Part shown: one piece after another, positions 28,317 through 36,901 of the stretch
How positions within the stretch are numbered: the stretch's first letter is position 1
Layout of the letters: each line of letters begins with the position of its first letter
Assembly: GCA_964581895.1 (NCBI GenBank)
Contig: CAZOPR010000007.1
Span: forward strand, 1 to 64,000
Origin: Exilispira sp964581895
GTDB taxonomy: Bacteria; Spirochaetota; JAAYUW01
Direction: 5' to 3'
DNA length: 64,000 nt
The notes under the pieces: model-generated
Seen by the model: only the letters and a program-made list of their open reading frames with translations
What the model was told of the DNA's origin: nothing
Databases searched by the model: none
Position numbers and translations under genes: made by a program

Positions 28317-29135
28317 CTAAAAACTTATGTCATTTAAGTTCTTCATTACCTCACCAGTCTTTTTTAAAACATAGATTATCCTCTGATATTGCTCAATTTC
28401 TTCATTAGTCATCCTGCTACCTTTTCTGTCTTTAAGGTACTTTTGGGCTGGTTGATATCCACCTATATAAAAACCCCAGGCTTCTTCGGGTACATTTCCA
28501 AAATACTGGCTATCGTTAAGCCAAACCTTACCCTCACTATATTTTATCTTATCTACCATATCTCCACCTCCCTCGTTTGGGTTGATTGGGTAAGTAGTTA
28601 TAAACTCGTTTATACTTGGGTTTTCCATTAAATGCAAATTGCGTAGCACAGAACCTGTTTTCACTAGTTTCCAAAAAGCCTCCCTATTGTTGGGGTAAGG
28701 GACTCTAGGAAAATCAACTTTAAGCAAATCTTTAAACTTTTCACGATAGTCAGGGGAATGTAGAACGGCATAGATATAATCTAGTAAATCAGTTGGGGTA
28801 AAGTGATCGACCCCGTCCTTATCAGTGGTTAGGGTGGTTCTTTCAGGATGTAGAGAAGTACGTATTGGAGCATTCCAATCAAGCTTCAGACCCAGCTTTT
28901 CCTCAATTTGGGGTATGATTTTGGGGTTAAAGTTTGGAGCGGGTTTAGATTCTTCAATTAAATCTGAGTTTTCACTAGGGTAGAGATAGAGCGGGCAAAT
29001 TGTATTATTCGCAAATGCACTTTCAAATAAACAACCTTCAGCTATGTTAGCTGTTAAAAATGTATATGAAAAATCAAACTTACTTTGTCGTTTTATTACT
29101 AACCCCAAATTATCACCAGCTAGCAGATGGGACAT
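28317..29135 (-). CDS. Type ISP RM enzyme, C-terminal specificity part
   Basis: This 272-residue frame is the downstream continuation of the gene at 29120-31561. It contains the type ISP specificity-domain signature near its end (SEGKVWLNDSQYF, YIGGYQPAQKYLKDRKG). It overlaps the upstream frame by 16 bases and is in the -1 frame relative to it. A canonical A AAA AAG slippery heptamer sits immediately before its first codons, so it is probably expressed as a fusion, either by frameshifting or after a change in the A7 run. The ATG at 29135 could also give a separate product. Confidence 0.75.
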   Translation of the reverse strand: MSHLLAGDNLGLVIKRQSKFDFSYTFLTANIAEGCLFESAFANNTICPLYLYPSENSDLIEESKPAPNFNPKIIPQIEEKLGLKLDWNAPIRTSLHPERTTLTTDKDGVDHFTPTDLLDYIYAVLHSPDYREKFKDLLKVDFPRVPYPNNREAFWKLVKTGSVLRNLHLMENPSINEFITTYPINPNEGGGDMVDKIKYSEGKVWLNDSQYFGNVPEEAWGFYIGGYQPAQKYLKDRKGSRMTNEEIEQYQRIIYVLKKTGEVMKNLNDISF

Positions 29136-31561
29136 AACTTTTTTTGAGGGCTGAAATATAAGCCTCTTGAGTTGCCAGTGTAATAAGTATATCTTATATC
29201 AAATGGCCTGTAGCTAACTTTTTTAAACAAACTATCATCTATCAACTCAGAGTCTCTTTTTGCATTCTTATATTTCCAATCACGTGAATCTTTTGTAGCA
29301 TTATATTTTAATCTAAACTCTAATTCGGTTAAATTTTGTAAATCTGTTAAGTGTTTTCTCATTTCTTCTTTAGTAAAGGCTATATTTAAACTATCTTTAG
29401 CAGATACGAAACCTGCGGTATTAACAGGCATCAACTCAGCCACACTAAAACCCTTCTGGTATTCTTGCTTGTGGTTTGATTCAACCACCCAAGCGTTGTT
29501 GTCCTTAGGGATTTCCAACCATTCAATATCTTCAAGTTTGTTACTATCTAAAAACTCAAATTTATCTTTTCGTAGCCCATACAAATCTTTTTTATAGACC
29601 TTAGCCAACTCGTTTTGCAACTGATTGTCTCTAGTTTTGACTCCAATAATTATAGCCACTCCAGTTTTGATATCAAACACATTTTCATCTTTACTTCCAT
29701 CAGGTGTAGTCTCTTTTTTGTTGCTATTACCATGCAAATCTATAACATAGATCTTATCAAAGGTTTTTCGTAAATGCCAGCGCATACCCCTAAAAGTAGG
29801 GTTGTCAACATAGCCATGAGCCGTAATCATACCCACAATACCTTCTCCGTTTTTTTCAATCAAGCTTTCGGCAAAGCGAATAAATTTAACATATTCATCA
29901 TTCAACCAGTGCTTACGTTCATTTAGCTTTGTTTTGCCCCCTGGCTCATACTTATACACATCATTATCTGTGTAATGGTTATTTTGAGATATCCCACTGT
30001 ATGGTGGATTACCAATTACACACATTATGGGATACTCTTCCTTAACCCTAGAGGCTAGCTGGCTTTCCTCAGCAATACTATCCATAAAACCAAACAAAGT
30101 ACCTTGATGGGTATAGTCTACAGCCTCATCCAGAGTATTGGTTAAATAAATTCCTAGCCGTGCCTGTTGGTCAGTTGAACCAGTATCATGTAAGGTTATT
30201 CCAAGCTTAAGATGAGCGATGGTGTAGGAAGCCATCATTAACTCAAAACCATGAAGCCTGGGGAGTAAATCGGCCTGAACGTAATTAGGCCACCTCCCCT
30301 CTTGCCCTTTAAAGCCTTGGTAAATATGGTTTATAGTTTCGTTTAGAAAGGTACCTGTACCAGTGGCAATATCTAATACCTGAATTTTGTGATACTCAGT
30401 TTTTTGCTCTCTATTTTTACCATCAGCAAAGGCCACAGTTTTTATAGTAGTAATCTTAGTATTATCAGCCAAACCTTTGGTTAGTTTAAATTGATTCTTA
30501 AGAACTTCATCTACAGCCTTAACTATAAACTGAACAATCGGCTTTGGTGTGTAAAAAACACCCATCCCCATCTTTCTTTCAGGATCATATTCTTTCAAAA
30601 AGTCTTCATAAAAATGGATTACAGGATCTTTATCATCCTTCTCCTGCTTGTAAAAGTCAATGAGCATTTTACCAATATCTGCATGGGTAAATACTTCACA
30701 TAGCTCATCCACAATAAAGGCTAAAGTTTGAGGAAACGAGCTACCAGCAATATGGTCAAAAAATGACCTTAAAAACGGGTTGGTTTTGGGTACCAAATCT
30801 CTAGATTCGCTTCTGGAAAAAGTATCGGGGGTTGGGTCGTTATATCTAGCTGCAAACAAACCATAAACTAAGGTTTGAGCATACATATCTGCAAAGTCTC
30901 CATCGCTAATAGTAGCTATCAAATTTTCTTTAATCACATCTTTCATTTTCACCAATTCTTCGCTACCTACAAAATTCTTTTCAACCATCAAAAGTAAATT
31001 ATCTTTAATACGTTGAGCCTTTCCACCCATAATTTTAGCTAGGTGAAGGCCACTTTTAATTGGTTCTTTGTGAGAAGAGGCGAAATCCAAAATGGTTTTT
31101 TCTAACAAATCAAAATTCTCAGCAAATGGCTGGATGGATCTATTTGTACTATCATAATCAGCGATTTTAATACTTTGCCCATACTTTACTCCGTTTCTAT
31201 AAAACCTGAACTCAACATAATCAGTTAAAATTAAGTTATTATAACCAAAGTATCTTTCAATCTGGTCAGACTTTTCTATCTTATCTAAATCTATACCAAT
31301 ATCTTTGGCTTCAATATAAAGGACAGGAACACTATTTCTAGAAACCACAAAATCGGGTTTATTACCCTTATCATAGGTAGCATCATGAGTAATTTGATTT
31401 ACTTTACCATCAACTTTAAAAATTCTAGATAGCAAATTCTCAAAATCTGCCCTGTAAATCAACTCTCTTCTGTCTGATATATCTTTTCTACTATACTTCA
31501 AACTAATTTCGTTAATATATTTTTCCACTCCTTCCTTTTCTGATTTATAGGACTTGTTCAT
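29120..31561 (-). CDS. Type ISP-like RM enzyme, nuclease and methylase part
   Basis: An 813-residue frame. An N-terminal PD-(D/E)xK nuclease is visible as KPDFVVSRN...LYIEAKD (Asp70, Glu84, Lys86). The gamma-class N6-adenine methyltransferase follows with LDIATGTGTFL (about residue 396) and GNPPYSG (Asn518). The usual ISP helicase between them is absent, so it resembles a compact type IIG/ISP variant of about 1,080 residues once joined to the downstream frame. One polypeptide would cut and methylate DNA. The 3' end is broken at an A7 run, where a programmed -1 shift could restore the specificity domain. It is convergent with dinD. Confidence 0.85.
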   Translation of the reverse strand: MNKSYKSEKEGVEKYINEISLKYSRKDISDRRELIYRADFENLLSRIFKVDGKVNQITHDATYDKGNKPDFVVSRNSVPVLYIEAKDIGIDLDKIEKSDQIERYFGYNNLILTDYVEFRFYRNGVKYGQSIKIADYDSTNRSIQPFAENFDLLEKTILDFASSHKEPIKSGLHLAKIMGGKAQRIKDNLLLMVEKNFVGSEELVKMKDVIKENLIATISDGDFADMYAQTLVYGLFAARYNDPTPDTFSRSESRDLVPKTNPFLRSFFDHIAGSSFPQTLAFIVDELCEVFTHADIGKMLIDFYKQEKDDKDPVIHFYEDFLKEYDPERKMGMGVFYTPKPIVQFIVKAVDEVLKNQFKLTKGLADNTKITTIKTVAFADGKNREQKTEYHKIQVLDIATGTGTFLNETINHIYQGFKGQEGRWPNYVQADLLPRLHGFELMMASYTIAHLKLGITLHDTGSTDQQARLGIYLTNTLDEAVDYTHQGTLFGFMDSIAEESQLASRVKEEYPIMCVIGNPPYSGISQNNHYTDNDVYKYEPGGKTKLNERKHWLNDEYVKFIRFAESLIEKNGEGIVGMITAHGYVDNPTFRGMRWHLRKTFDKIYVIDLHGNSNKKETTPDGSKDENVFDIKTGVAIIIGVKTRDNQLQNELAKVYKKDLYGLRKDKFEFLDSNKLEDIEWLEIPKDNNAWVVESNHKQEYQKGFSVAELMPVNTAGFVSAKDSLNIAFTKEEMRKHLTDLQNLTELEFRLKYNATKDSRDWKYKNAKRDSELIDDSLFKKVSYRPFDIRYTYYTGNSRGLYFSPQKKLCPIC
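29138..29144 (-). promoter_or_regulatory. Slippery heptamer A AAA AAG at the gene break
   Basis: On the minus strand the zero frame reads CAA AAA AAG, so the heptamer is in the exact phase of the dnaX frameshift site. A -1 shift gives PQKK-VMSHLLAGDN and joins the two frames without loss. Without a shift the upstream product ends nine residues later (LCPIC). A single-base deletion from an A8 run would explain the same arrangement. Confidence 0.6.
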
Positions 31562-31682
31562 ATCTAATTAAATTGTTAATTCTAATTTTTAGTAAATAGG
31601 ATCGGCGTTAAAAGGAATCGAGGATGTAGCAAAAGAAATTCTTAGGATTCAAATTTCCACCCTTGTTAAAACTCTTTTCAAT

Positions 31683-31711
31683 TTGCAAGTTTTGCTCTTA
31701 AAGAGTATAAT
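31683..31711 (+). promoter_or_regulatory. Fibre-type promoter, leaderless
   Basis: TTGCAA, 17-base spacer, TATAAT, in the context AGTATAATA. The start codon at 31718 lies 6 bases after the -10, so the predicted transcript starts at the ATG. The 121 bases before the promoter (31562-31682) hold no gene I can support. Confidence 0.75.
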
Positions 31712-31717
31712 ACTGGT

Positions 31718-32884
31718 ATGTTCACCAAGTATGGTTATGTTGAATTACCAAAAGCCACCTTTTATCCTAATGGAGGTGTAAATACCTACTATCAAAATAT
31801 CTATGCCTACCCAGTAAATGCAGAAGGAAAAGTAGGTTGCCCAGTAAATGTGTATTACGATGATATATGCCCACCGAATAACTGTCCGCCCCAAACATAT
31901 TATACTCCAACTACTTACAATCAGCCGTATTCTACACCTTCTAATAATTACTCATATACGTATGAAAGGCCATTGGCAATACCTAAACCAAACGTAGTAT
32001 ATATAGAAACAGAATACGACAACGCTACTGGACATCCGGTAACTAGCGTAGGCGTTCCAAGTGCAAACCCATTTAATATATATCAAGGAACAGGTATAGG
32101 ATTTGAACTTTTATCAGAGGGAATAAAAATATCTAACAATGGAGTAGTAACTTTGAAAATATCAGGCGAATCAGGGTCTGGTTTAACAGCTACAAACATA
32201 GGCACAGAAAATAATCCTAACTACAAACTATCTTTTAACCCTTCTGAGCTTGTCCAAAAAGCTGGGGCAGTCCAAAAAATTGTTTTTAATGGAGCAACAT
32301 ACGAGGCAATTCAAGGAGTAATTACAATATCAGGTGGTTCACCTGCTATAAGTAATATCCAATCACCAAACAACACTCTGACTATAGCCTCCTTAAGTAT
32401 AGGGATTTTAGGGATAAGTGTAAAACCTATTAAAGTAAATAGTAATGATGTTGCAGTTGGAGGAACTGGAACTTTGGTTAATTTAGTTGACGGGCTTAAT
32501 ACCACAGTAGCAAATTCAAGTGGAAATAATGTTCAAGTAAATGTTTCAAACAATGCCTTTGCTAAAACTGTTCTTGGCAATATCCCAAACTCTAAAGGAG
32601 ATGTTGAATTAATAACCAGTAGACAAGGGGCTAAAGAATTAGATGCTAACGAAGTTAGTAACATTAAAAGCTCAACAGGCCTAGACTTACTATCTTTAAA
32701 CAACATTTCAGGCACCAACCCTAGTCAAGTTACTAATTCAGATACAGTACTTTTATACATTGAAGATAAGTTTGTACCTATTACTAAATATGTTAGAACT
32801 AATAGCACTATATCTAGCTTAGATTCTTCTATATCTTTATCTACCGGAGACACACTAACTTGGGTGGTTATTAAATCAGCCTAG
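31718..32884 (+). CDS. Virion fibre protein with Tyr/Pro/Cys-rich N-terminus
   Basis: A 388-residue protein. Residues 1-95 are rich in Tyr, Pro, Asn and Cys (CPPNNCPPQTYYTPTTY). The rest is Gly/Ser/Thr/Asn-rich beta structure typical of phage fibres (ISNNGVVTLKISGESGSG, TISGGSPAISNIQSP). The similar N-terminal style of the genes at 32953, 34822, 44255 and 44613 suggests a shared anchoring segment. It has a strong promoter that seems to give a leaderless message. It is the first gene of the rightward structural block. Confidence 0.6.
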   Translation: MFTKYGYVELPKATFYPNGGVNTYYQNIYAYPVNAEGKVGCPVNVYYDDICPPNNCPPQTYYTPTTYNQPYSTPSNNYSYTYERPLAIPKPNVVYIETEYDNATGHPVTSVGVPSANPFNIYQGTGIGFELLSEGIKISNNGVVTLKISGESGSGLTATNIGTENNPNYKLSFNPSELVQKAGAVQKIVFNGATYEAIQGVITISGGSPAISNIQSPNNTLTIASLSIGILGISVKPIKVNSNDVAVGGTGTLVNLVDGLNTTVANSSGNNVQVNVSNNAFAKTVLGNIPNSKGDVELITSRQGAKELDANEVSNIKSSTGLDLLSLNNISGTNPSQVTNSDTVLLYIEDKFVPITKYVRTNSTISSLDSSISLSTGDTLTWVVIKSA

Positions 32885-32901
32885 CTCACGAGCGCCTAGG
32901 T
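32883..32901 (+). terminator. Possible hairpin terminator
   Basis: CCTA-GCTC-AC-GAGC-GCC-TAGG forms a stem of 8 bp with a 3-base bulge just after the stop of the preceding gene. The T8 run at 32914-32921 is 13 bases downstream inside the spacer of the next promoter, so it is not a standard terminator. It may separate the two transcription units. Confidence 0.3.
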
Positions 32902-32907
32902 AACAAT

Positions 32908-32936
32908 TTGCAGTTTTTTTTCTTAGCTAGTATAAT
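32908..32936 (+). promoter_or_regulatory. Fibre-type promoter
   Basis: TTGCAG, 17-base spacer, TATAAT in AGTATAATA context. The TTG at 32908 that opens the reading frame is the -35 itself, so the real start must be ATG 32953, 16 bases after the -10. Confidence 0.75.
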
Positions 32937-32952
32937 AGTTGTATTGATATTT

Positions 32953-34809
32953 ATGTCCAGCACCCCTCTTTACCCTAGTCAGCAATACAATGTGCCTTGC
33001 CCAGTTTATCCTGCTTGTCCTGCCCCAACAGGAACAAAAGTAGAAGTGTTAAAAGGTGTTCCTGAACCAAAGCCTTTTAATATAAATGTTGGCTTTGAAA
33101 CTGAGTTCTTAAAAAATTTACACGGCTCAGTTTATATTGACCCAACTTGTGCAAAAGATTACCCTCTAATTATTAAAGGAGAGGTTCAGGCTTTTGCCAA
33201 TCTTAGCACAATAAGAATTACACCAACCTCTACTTCTCAAGTAACCGCTACTACCAATGTTTTAACAGACGGAACACGAGAGTTTGTTTTGAGCACTGTT
33301 GTTCCTTTAAGGGTCAATGATGTACAAGCAAATGTTCCAATTATTCCAGATTTAGGTTGGAATTTTAGGTCTCCAACGCTTACAGAACTGCCTGTCAATC
33401 ATTTACCAGTTACAGTATATAATGGGCAAGGAAGCACTGCTGGCGATATTTACTTTACTGTTGACGCAAGTAATTTTAGCCCAACTGTTGCAAGTGTTAA
33501 CCTAAGTTTTGATGCAATCAATTACAATAACAATACTACTAATGTCGCCCTAAGCAGTGCTGACACTTTATCATTTAGGTCTGAAAGCAATGGCCTAACT
33601 GTAACTGGCAATAACACCAATGATACAATTAATTTTGGATTAAGAATTGATGGTAACAGAGCTTATAATGATATAGAAAATCCAATAGGAACGGACGGTT
33701 TGTTTGCTTATCACATTCCTGAGTTTTTTGAAACTACTACTAATACAAGTATAACAGTATTGGATAGTCTAGGCGGTGCTTACCCAGTAGGAACGGTTGC
33801 TGTTTGGAGTAATAATAATTTAACTACACCGCTAATAGTAAGGAAAACTGGGACAGTAAGCCCACAATGGCAAGCATTAAATACAAACATTGGTTTTGCT
33901 CCAACACCTACTGCTGTCGCTAATATATTATCAAATGTTTTGACGGTAACAGTTCCTTTAAGAATTAACACTACACTTAACACAATGAGTGTTCCTGCTT
34001 CTAATGGGCAAGGTTATGTGTTCCAATCTTCTGATGGCAGTTTAAATATCTCTGATTTAGGAACTGGAATAATGGACTGGTCTGTAAATAGCATAGTTAC
34101 AGTAACTGATACTTCCACTCTTAATTTAACTCCTAGTGGTAATAACATTAGTGGTATAGTTCCTATGAGAGTGAACGGAGTAGCAGCCACTCTACCATCT
34201 GGCTCTACCGCCATAGGATTTAACATGCAATCTAGTAATAATACTATTGACATTACTAATCCTTCAGCCGGCAATATTAACCTTGAAGTCAATTTACAAG
34301 ACGGAGATACAAGCACAGTTAGTGTAGATGTAACTGGAAATGTTATTACTGCAAGTATGCCCCTTGAGATTAACAGCACTGCTGTTTCGGTAGCAGGAAC
34401 TGGGCCAACTGTAGGCTATAACATTTTATCAAATAGTCTCACCTTAACCAATCCTGCAAATAACCAAATACGAATTGAAACTAGACAGGGCTACACATCT
34501 GTTCAAACAGATGCTATAACTGGCGGTTCTAACAACCTAGTTCCAACTGGTAATGATTTAATTATTGTAAATCCAAGTGTTGCTTACACTTCTAATAGAA
34601 CTAGAACTTTGGATGTTACAGGCGTTCAAAACGGAGATACGGTTACTTTTTCAACCCTTGAACTTACTTCAGCTGATATTGCAGTCAATAATTACATCGT
34701 AACTGCAGCCGCAGGGCCATTGCTTTCAGTTCCAGTTCAATTACAGCCTAACTCGTTTTATGAATTTGTTTATAATTCAACTGCTGGGAATTGGATTAGA
34801 ACTAAATAA
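32953..34809 (+). CDS. Virion fibre protein with internal beta repeats
   Basis: From ATG 32953 this encodes 618 residues. The N-terminus is Pro/Tyr/Cys-rich (NVPCPVYPACPAPTG). The body contains at least four imperfect repeats of about 80-100 residues recognised by VPLRVNDVQ, VPLRINTTL, VPMRVNGVA and MPLEINSTA. Each is preceded by a Thr/Val strand and followed by an iGfN/S segment. This is the architecture of a long phage fibre built from tandem beta modules. I chose the start from the promoter position. Receptor binding is inferred. Confidence 0.6.
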   Translation: MSSTPLYPSQQYNVPCPVYPACPAPTGTKVEVLKGVPEPKPFNINVGFETEFLKNLHGSVYIDPTCAKDYPLIIKGEVQAFANLSTIRITPTSTSQVTATTNVLTDGTREFVLSTVVPLRVNDVQANVPIIPDLGWNFRSPTLTELPVNHLPVTVYNGQGSTAGDIYFTVDASNFSPTVASVNLSFDAINYNNNTTNVALSSADTLSFRSESNGLTVTGNNTNDTINFGLRIDGNRAYNDIENPIGTDGLFAYHIPEFFETTTNTSITVLDSLGGAYPVGTVAVWSNNNLTTPLIVRKTGTVSPQWQALNTNIGFAPTPTAVANILSNVLTVTVPLRINTTLNTMSVPASNGQGYVFQSSDGSLNISDLGTGIMDWSVNSIVTVTDTSTLNLTPSGNNISGIVPMRVNGVAATLPSGSTAIGFNMQSSNNTIDITNPSAGNINLEVNLQDGDTSTVSVDVTGNVITASMPLEINSTAVSVAGTGPTVGYNILSNSLTLTNPANNQIRIETRQGYTSVQTDAITGGSNNLVPTGNDLIIVNPSVAYTSNRTRTLDVTGVQNGDTVTFSTLELTSADIAVNNYIVTAAAGPLLSVPVQLQPNSFYEFVYNSTAGNWIRTK

Positions 34810-34821
34810 TAAATTGCTAGT

Positions 34822-36870
34822 ATGTCATATCCACAAACTTATTATATAATGACCTGCAATAATTGTGGCTGTAGTTGTCCTTGTGAATGTGGAAATCCTA
34901 CTCCTACTCCTACTCCTACTCCTACTCCTACTCCTACTCCTACTCCTACTCCTACTCCTGACCCCTCAGACCCAAATTGTTGTAATCAAATATTAGAAAG
35001 CCTGGAAAACAATTTTTATAACTGGGCAAAACAGTATGTTGTTACCGTTGGTTTTGAAAATGCTCAATTCTTAGTAGGTGATTTTGGTTCAGGGAGTCTA
35101 GCAGTTCAGGCGGCCGTTGATTTCATTTCTGCAAAAGGAGGTGGCACAATTAAAATTTTAGAAGGTATATTCCCCTGGACAACTACAGTCAACATACCTC
35201 AATATGCAGGTATATTCTTTGAAGGTTCAGGTTATGCAAGAGTAATAGAAAGCCAAGTGAGTGGTATTAATAAAGGTGGGACTACGTTTAAACCAACAGT
35301 GTCTTTGCAAAGAATGTTTAACTGGCAAGGCCAAGATGTCAATCTTACTGATTACAATCAGCTAGCTAACTCTTTAATGTTTAGTAATCTGTATATAAAT
35401 GGGGCAGGTTTATGCGATTGGGCTATTTATGCACTAAACACTGATCATTTATTCTTAAGTTACACTAGAATTGAAAATTGCAAATTTGGTTCGGTAGATT
35501 TTGATAGTAAAAGCACAAACCAGCCTATACCTAGCGCAGCTAAACCAGGGGGCATAAGAATAAACAATAGCACTTTAGGTGGACAGGGTGGAGCTTCAGC
35601 ATTAAGAATTAAAGACTGCACACAAGTATGGATAGATAATGTTTGGTTTGAAAACAATGCCTCCAACAGACCAAATCAATGGGTTGATTTAATTGCCTGT
35701 GATAAAATAACAATATCAAATTGTGAATTTAATTTAGTTACTCCTGGAGGGTGTGCAGTTAAACTTTCAGATGTTCCAGCAGGGCCAATGACTGGATTAG
35801 TATTTACAAATAATAGAATAGATGTTGGTAACGAAAGTTTTGATATTATTGACACTAGAACAAACGCTGATAGTAGGGCAGTCTTAGTTGGGCCTAATAC
35901 TTATGTATCTGGCCAAAAACAAAGAAATTTCAATAACCTTAGCACCGTGTTAAGAATGGGAGCGGGAGTTTTTGCTACTGACGACGATTCAAGAAATTCC
36001 TTTGTTGACTCTTCAGAGTTTAATGTAATTGGCCCTAAAACAAACAACACCCCCACAAAAAGAAGGATAAACTTTAGAACAATTTGGAATAAAAGATTTG
36101 AATTAGAAGTAAATGAGGAGGCAGAAACTGGTTCAAACGAAGGTTCTAACTTTTCTATAAACAGGTTTGATGACTTAGGAGCATATATTGAAACTGCAAT
36201 TAGAATATCAAGAAAAACTGGGGAAACAGTCATTAGTAAATTTACCTCAATACTAGACAACTTTAAAGTAAGAAAAGCAAGCGGAGACGGGATTGTTTCA
36301 ATAGTTTCTTCTCAAGGAACAGACACAAAAATATCTTTTCAAAAAATAGACGGGAACAATGACGAGGTTAGATATGAATTAGGAGTTGATAAAACCCCAG
36401 AGTATTCTGGAAGCGAGGGAAGTAAATTCTTCTTAAGCAAATTTAACAATTCTGGAAACTTTGATGGCTTTGTTTTTACCTTTGACAGAGATTTGGCTGA
36501 CGAAGGAACATTAAATTTTAATACTGACTTAACAATAAGCCAAGATAGGTTGCTAAAATTTAACACTACTCCAGTTATTACAGGAACTCAAAACGCAGAC
36601 CAACAAGTAGGTTTAAGAGAAGTTCCAAACTTAAGCATTCCGCCTAATGGTGGGCAAACAGTAACTGTAAATTGCCCTTTAGCACAATCAGATACTATAT
36701 TGCTAACATCAATTAAAAACTTCACCGGCAATTTAACACCTCCTCAACTAACTTACACTACCTCACAAAATTTACTAACATTTAGATTATTCAACGGAAA
36801 CTCAACCACAACGCTAACAGGTTCGTTGGTAATAACCTGGATGATAGTTGCTAATTTTGAATTTAATTAA
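34822..36870 (+). CDS. Tail-spike-like protein with Cys and Pro-Thr N-terminus
   Basis: A 682-residue protein. The first 30 residues hold eight Cys (CNNCGCSCPCECG), followed by a (Pro-Thr) run of about 20 residues encoded by a hexanucleotide repeat. Next comes a pectate-lyase-like beta-helix (about 90-380), with its typical entry FGSGSLAVQAAVDFISAKGG and the later turns LFSNLYINGAGLCDW and ITISNCEFN. The C-terminal part (about 420-682) is a fibre tip. Such proteins bind or cleave surface polysaccharides. No catalytic residues can be assigned. Confidence 0.65.
   Translation: MSYPQTYYIMTCNNCGCSCPCECGNPTPTPTPTPTPTPTPTPTPTPDPSDPNCCNQILESLENNFYNWAKQYVVTVGFENAQFLVGDFGSGSLAVQAAVDFISAKGGGTIKILEGIFPWTTTVNIPQYAGIFFEGSGYARVIESQVSGINKGGTTFKPTVSLQRMFNWQGQDVNLTDYNQLANSLMFSNLYINGAGLCDWAIYALNTDHLFLSYTRIENCKFGSVDFDSKSTNQPIPSAAKPGGIRINNSTLGGQGGASALRIKDCTQVWIDNVWFENNASNRPNQWVDLIACDKITISNCEFNLVTPGGCAVKLSDVPAGPMTGLVFTNNRIDVGNESFDIIDTRTNADSRAVLVGPNTYVSGQKQRNFNNLSTVLRMGAGVFATDDDSRNSFVDSSEFNVIGPKTNNTPTKRRINFRTIWNKRFELEVNEEAETGSNEGSNFSINRFDDLGAYIETAIRISRKTGETVISKFTSILDNFKVRKASGDGIVSIVSSQGTDTKISFQKIDGNNDEVRYELGVDKTPEYSGSEGSKFFLSKFNNSGNFDGFVFTFDRDLADEGTLNFNTDLTISQDRLLKFNTTPVITGTQNADQQVGLREVPNLSIPPNGGQTVTVNCPLAQSDTILLTSIKNFTGNLTPPQLTYTTSQNLLTFRLFNGNSTTTLTGSLVITWMIVANFEFN
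34897..34959 (+). repeat. CCTACT hexanucleotide tandem repeat
   Basis: About 10.5 copies of CCTACT encode the Pro-Thr linker between the Cys-rich N-terminus and the beta-helix of the spike gene. Copy-number change would stay in frame and alter linker length, a possible source of variation in reach. Confidence 0.9.
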
Positions 36871-36901
36871 ATTAGCCCTTAAACTTAACAATTAAAACAA
36901 T

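Noticed and set aside
32908..32952. Upstream TTG start giving a hydrophobic N-terminus that looks like a signal peptide
   Set aside because: The segment is the promoter itself (TTGCAG-N17-TATAAT); the ATG at 32953 follows it.
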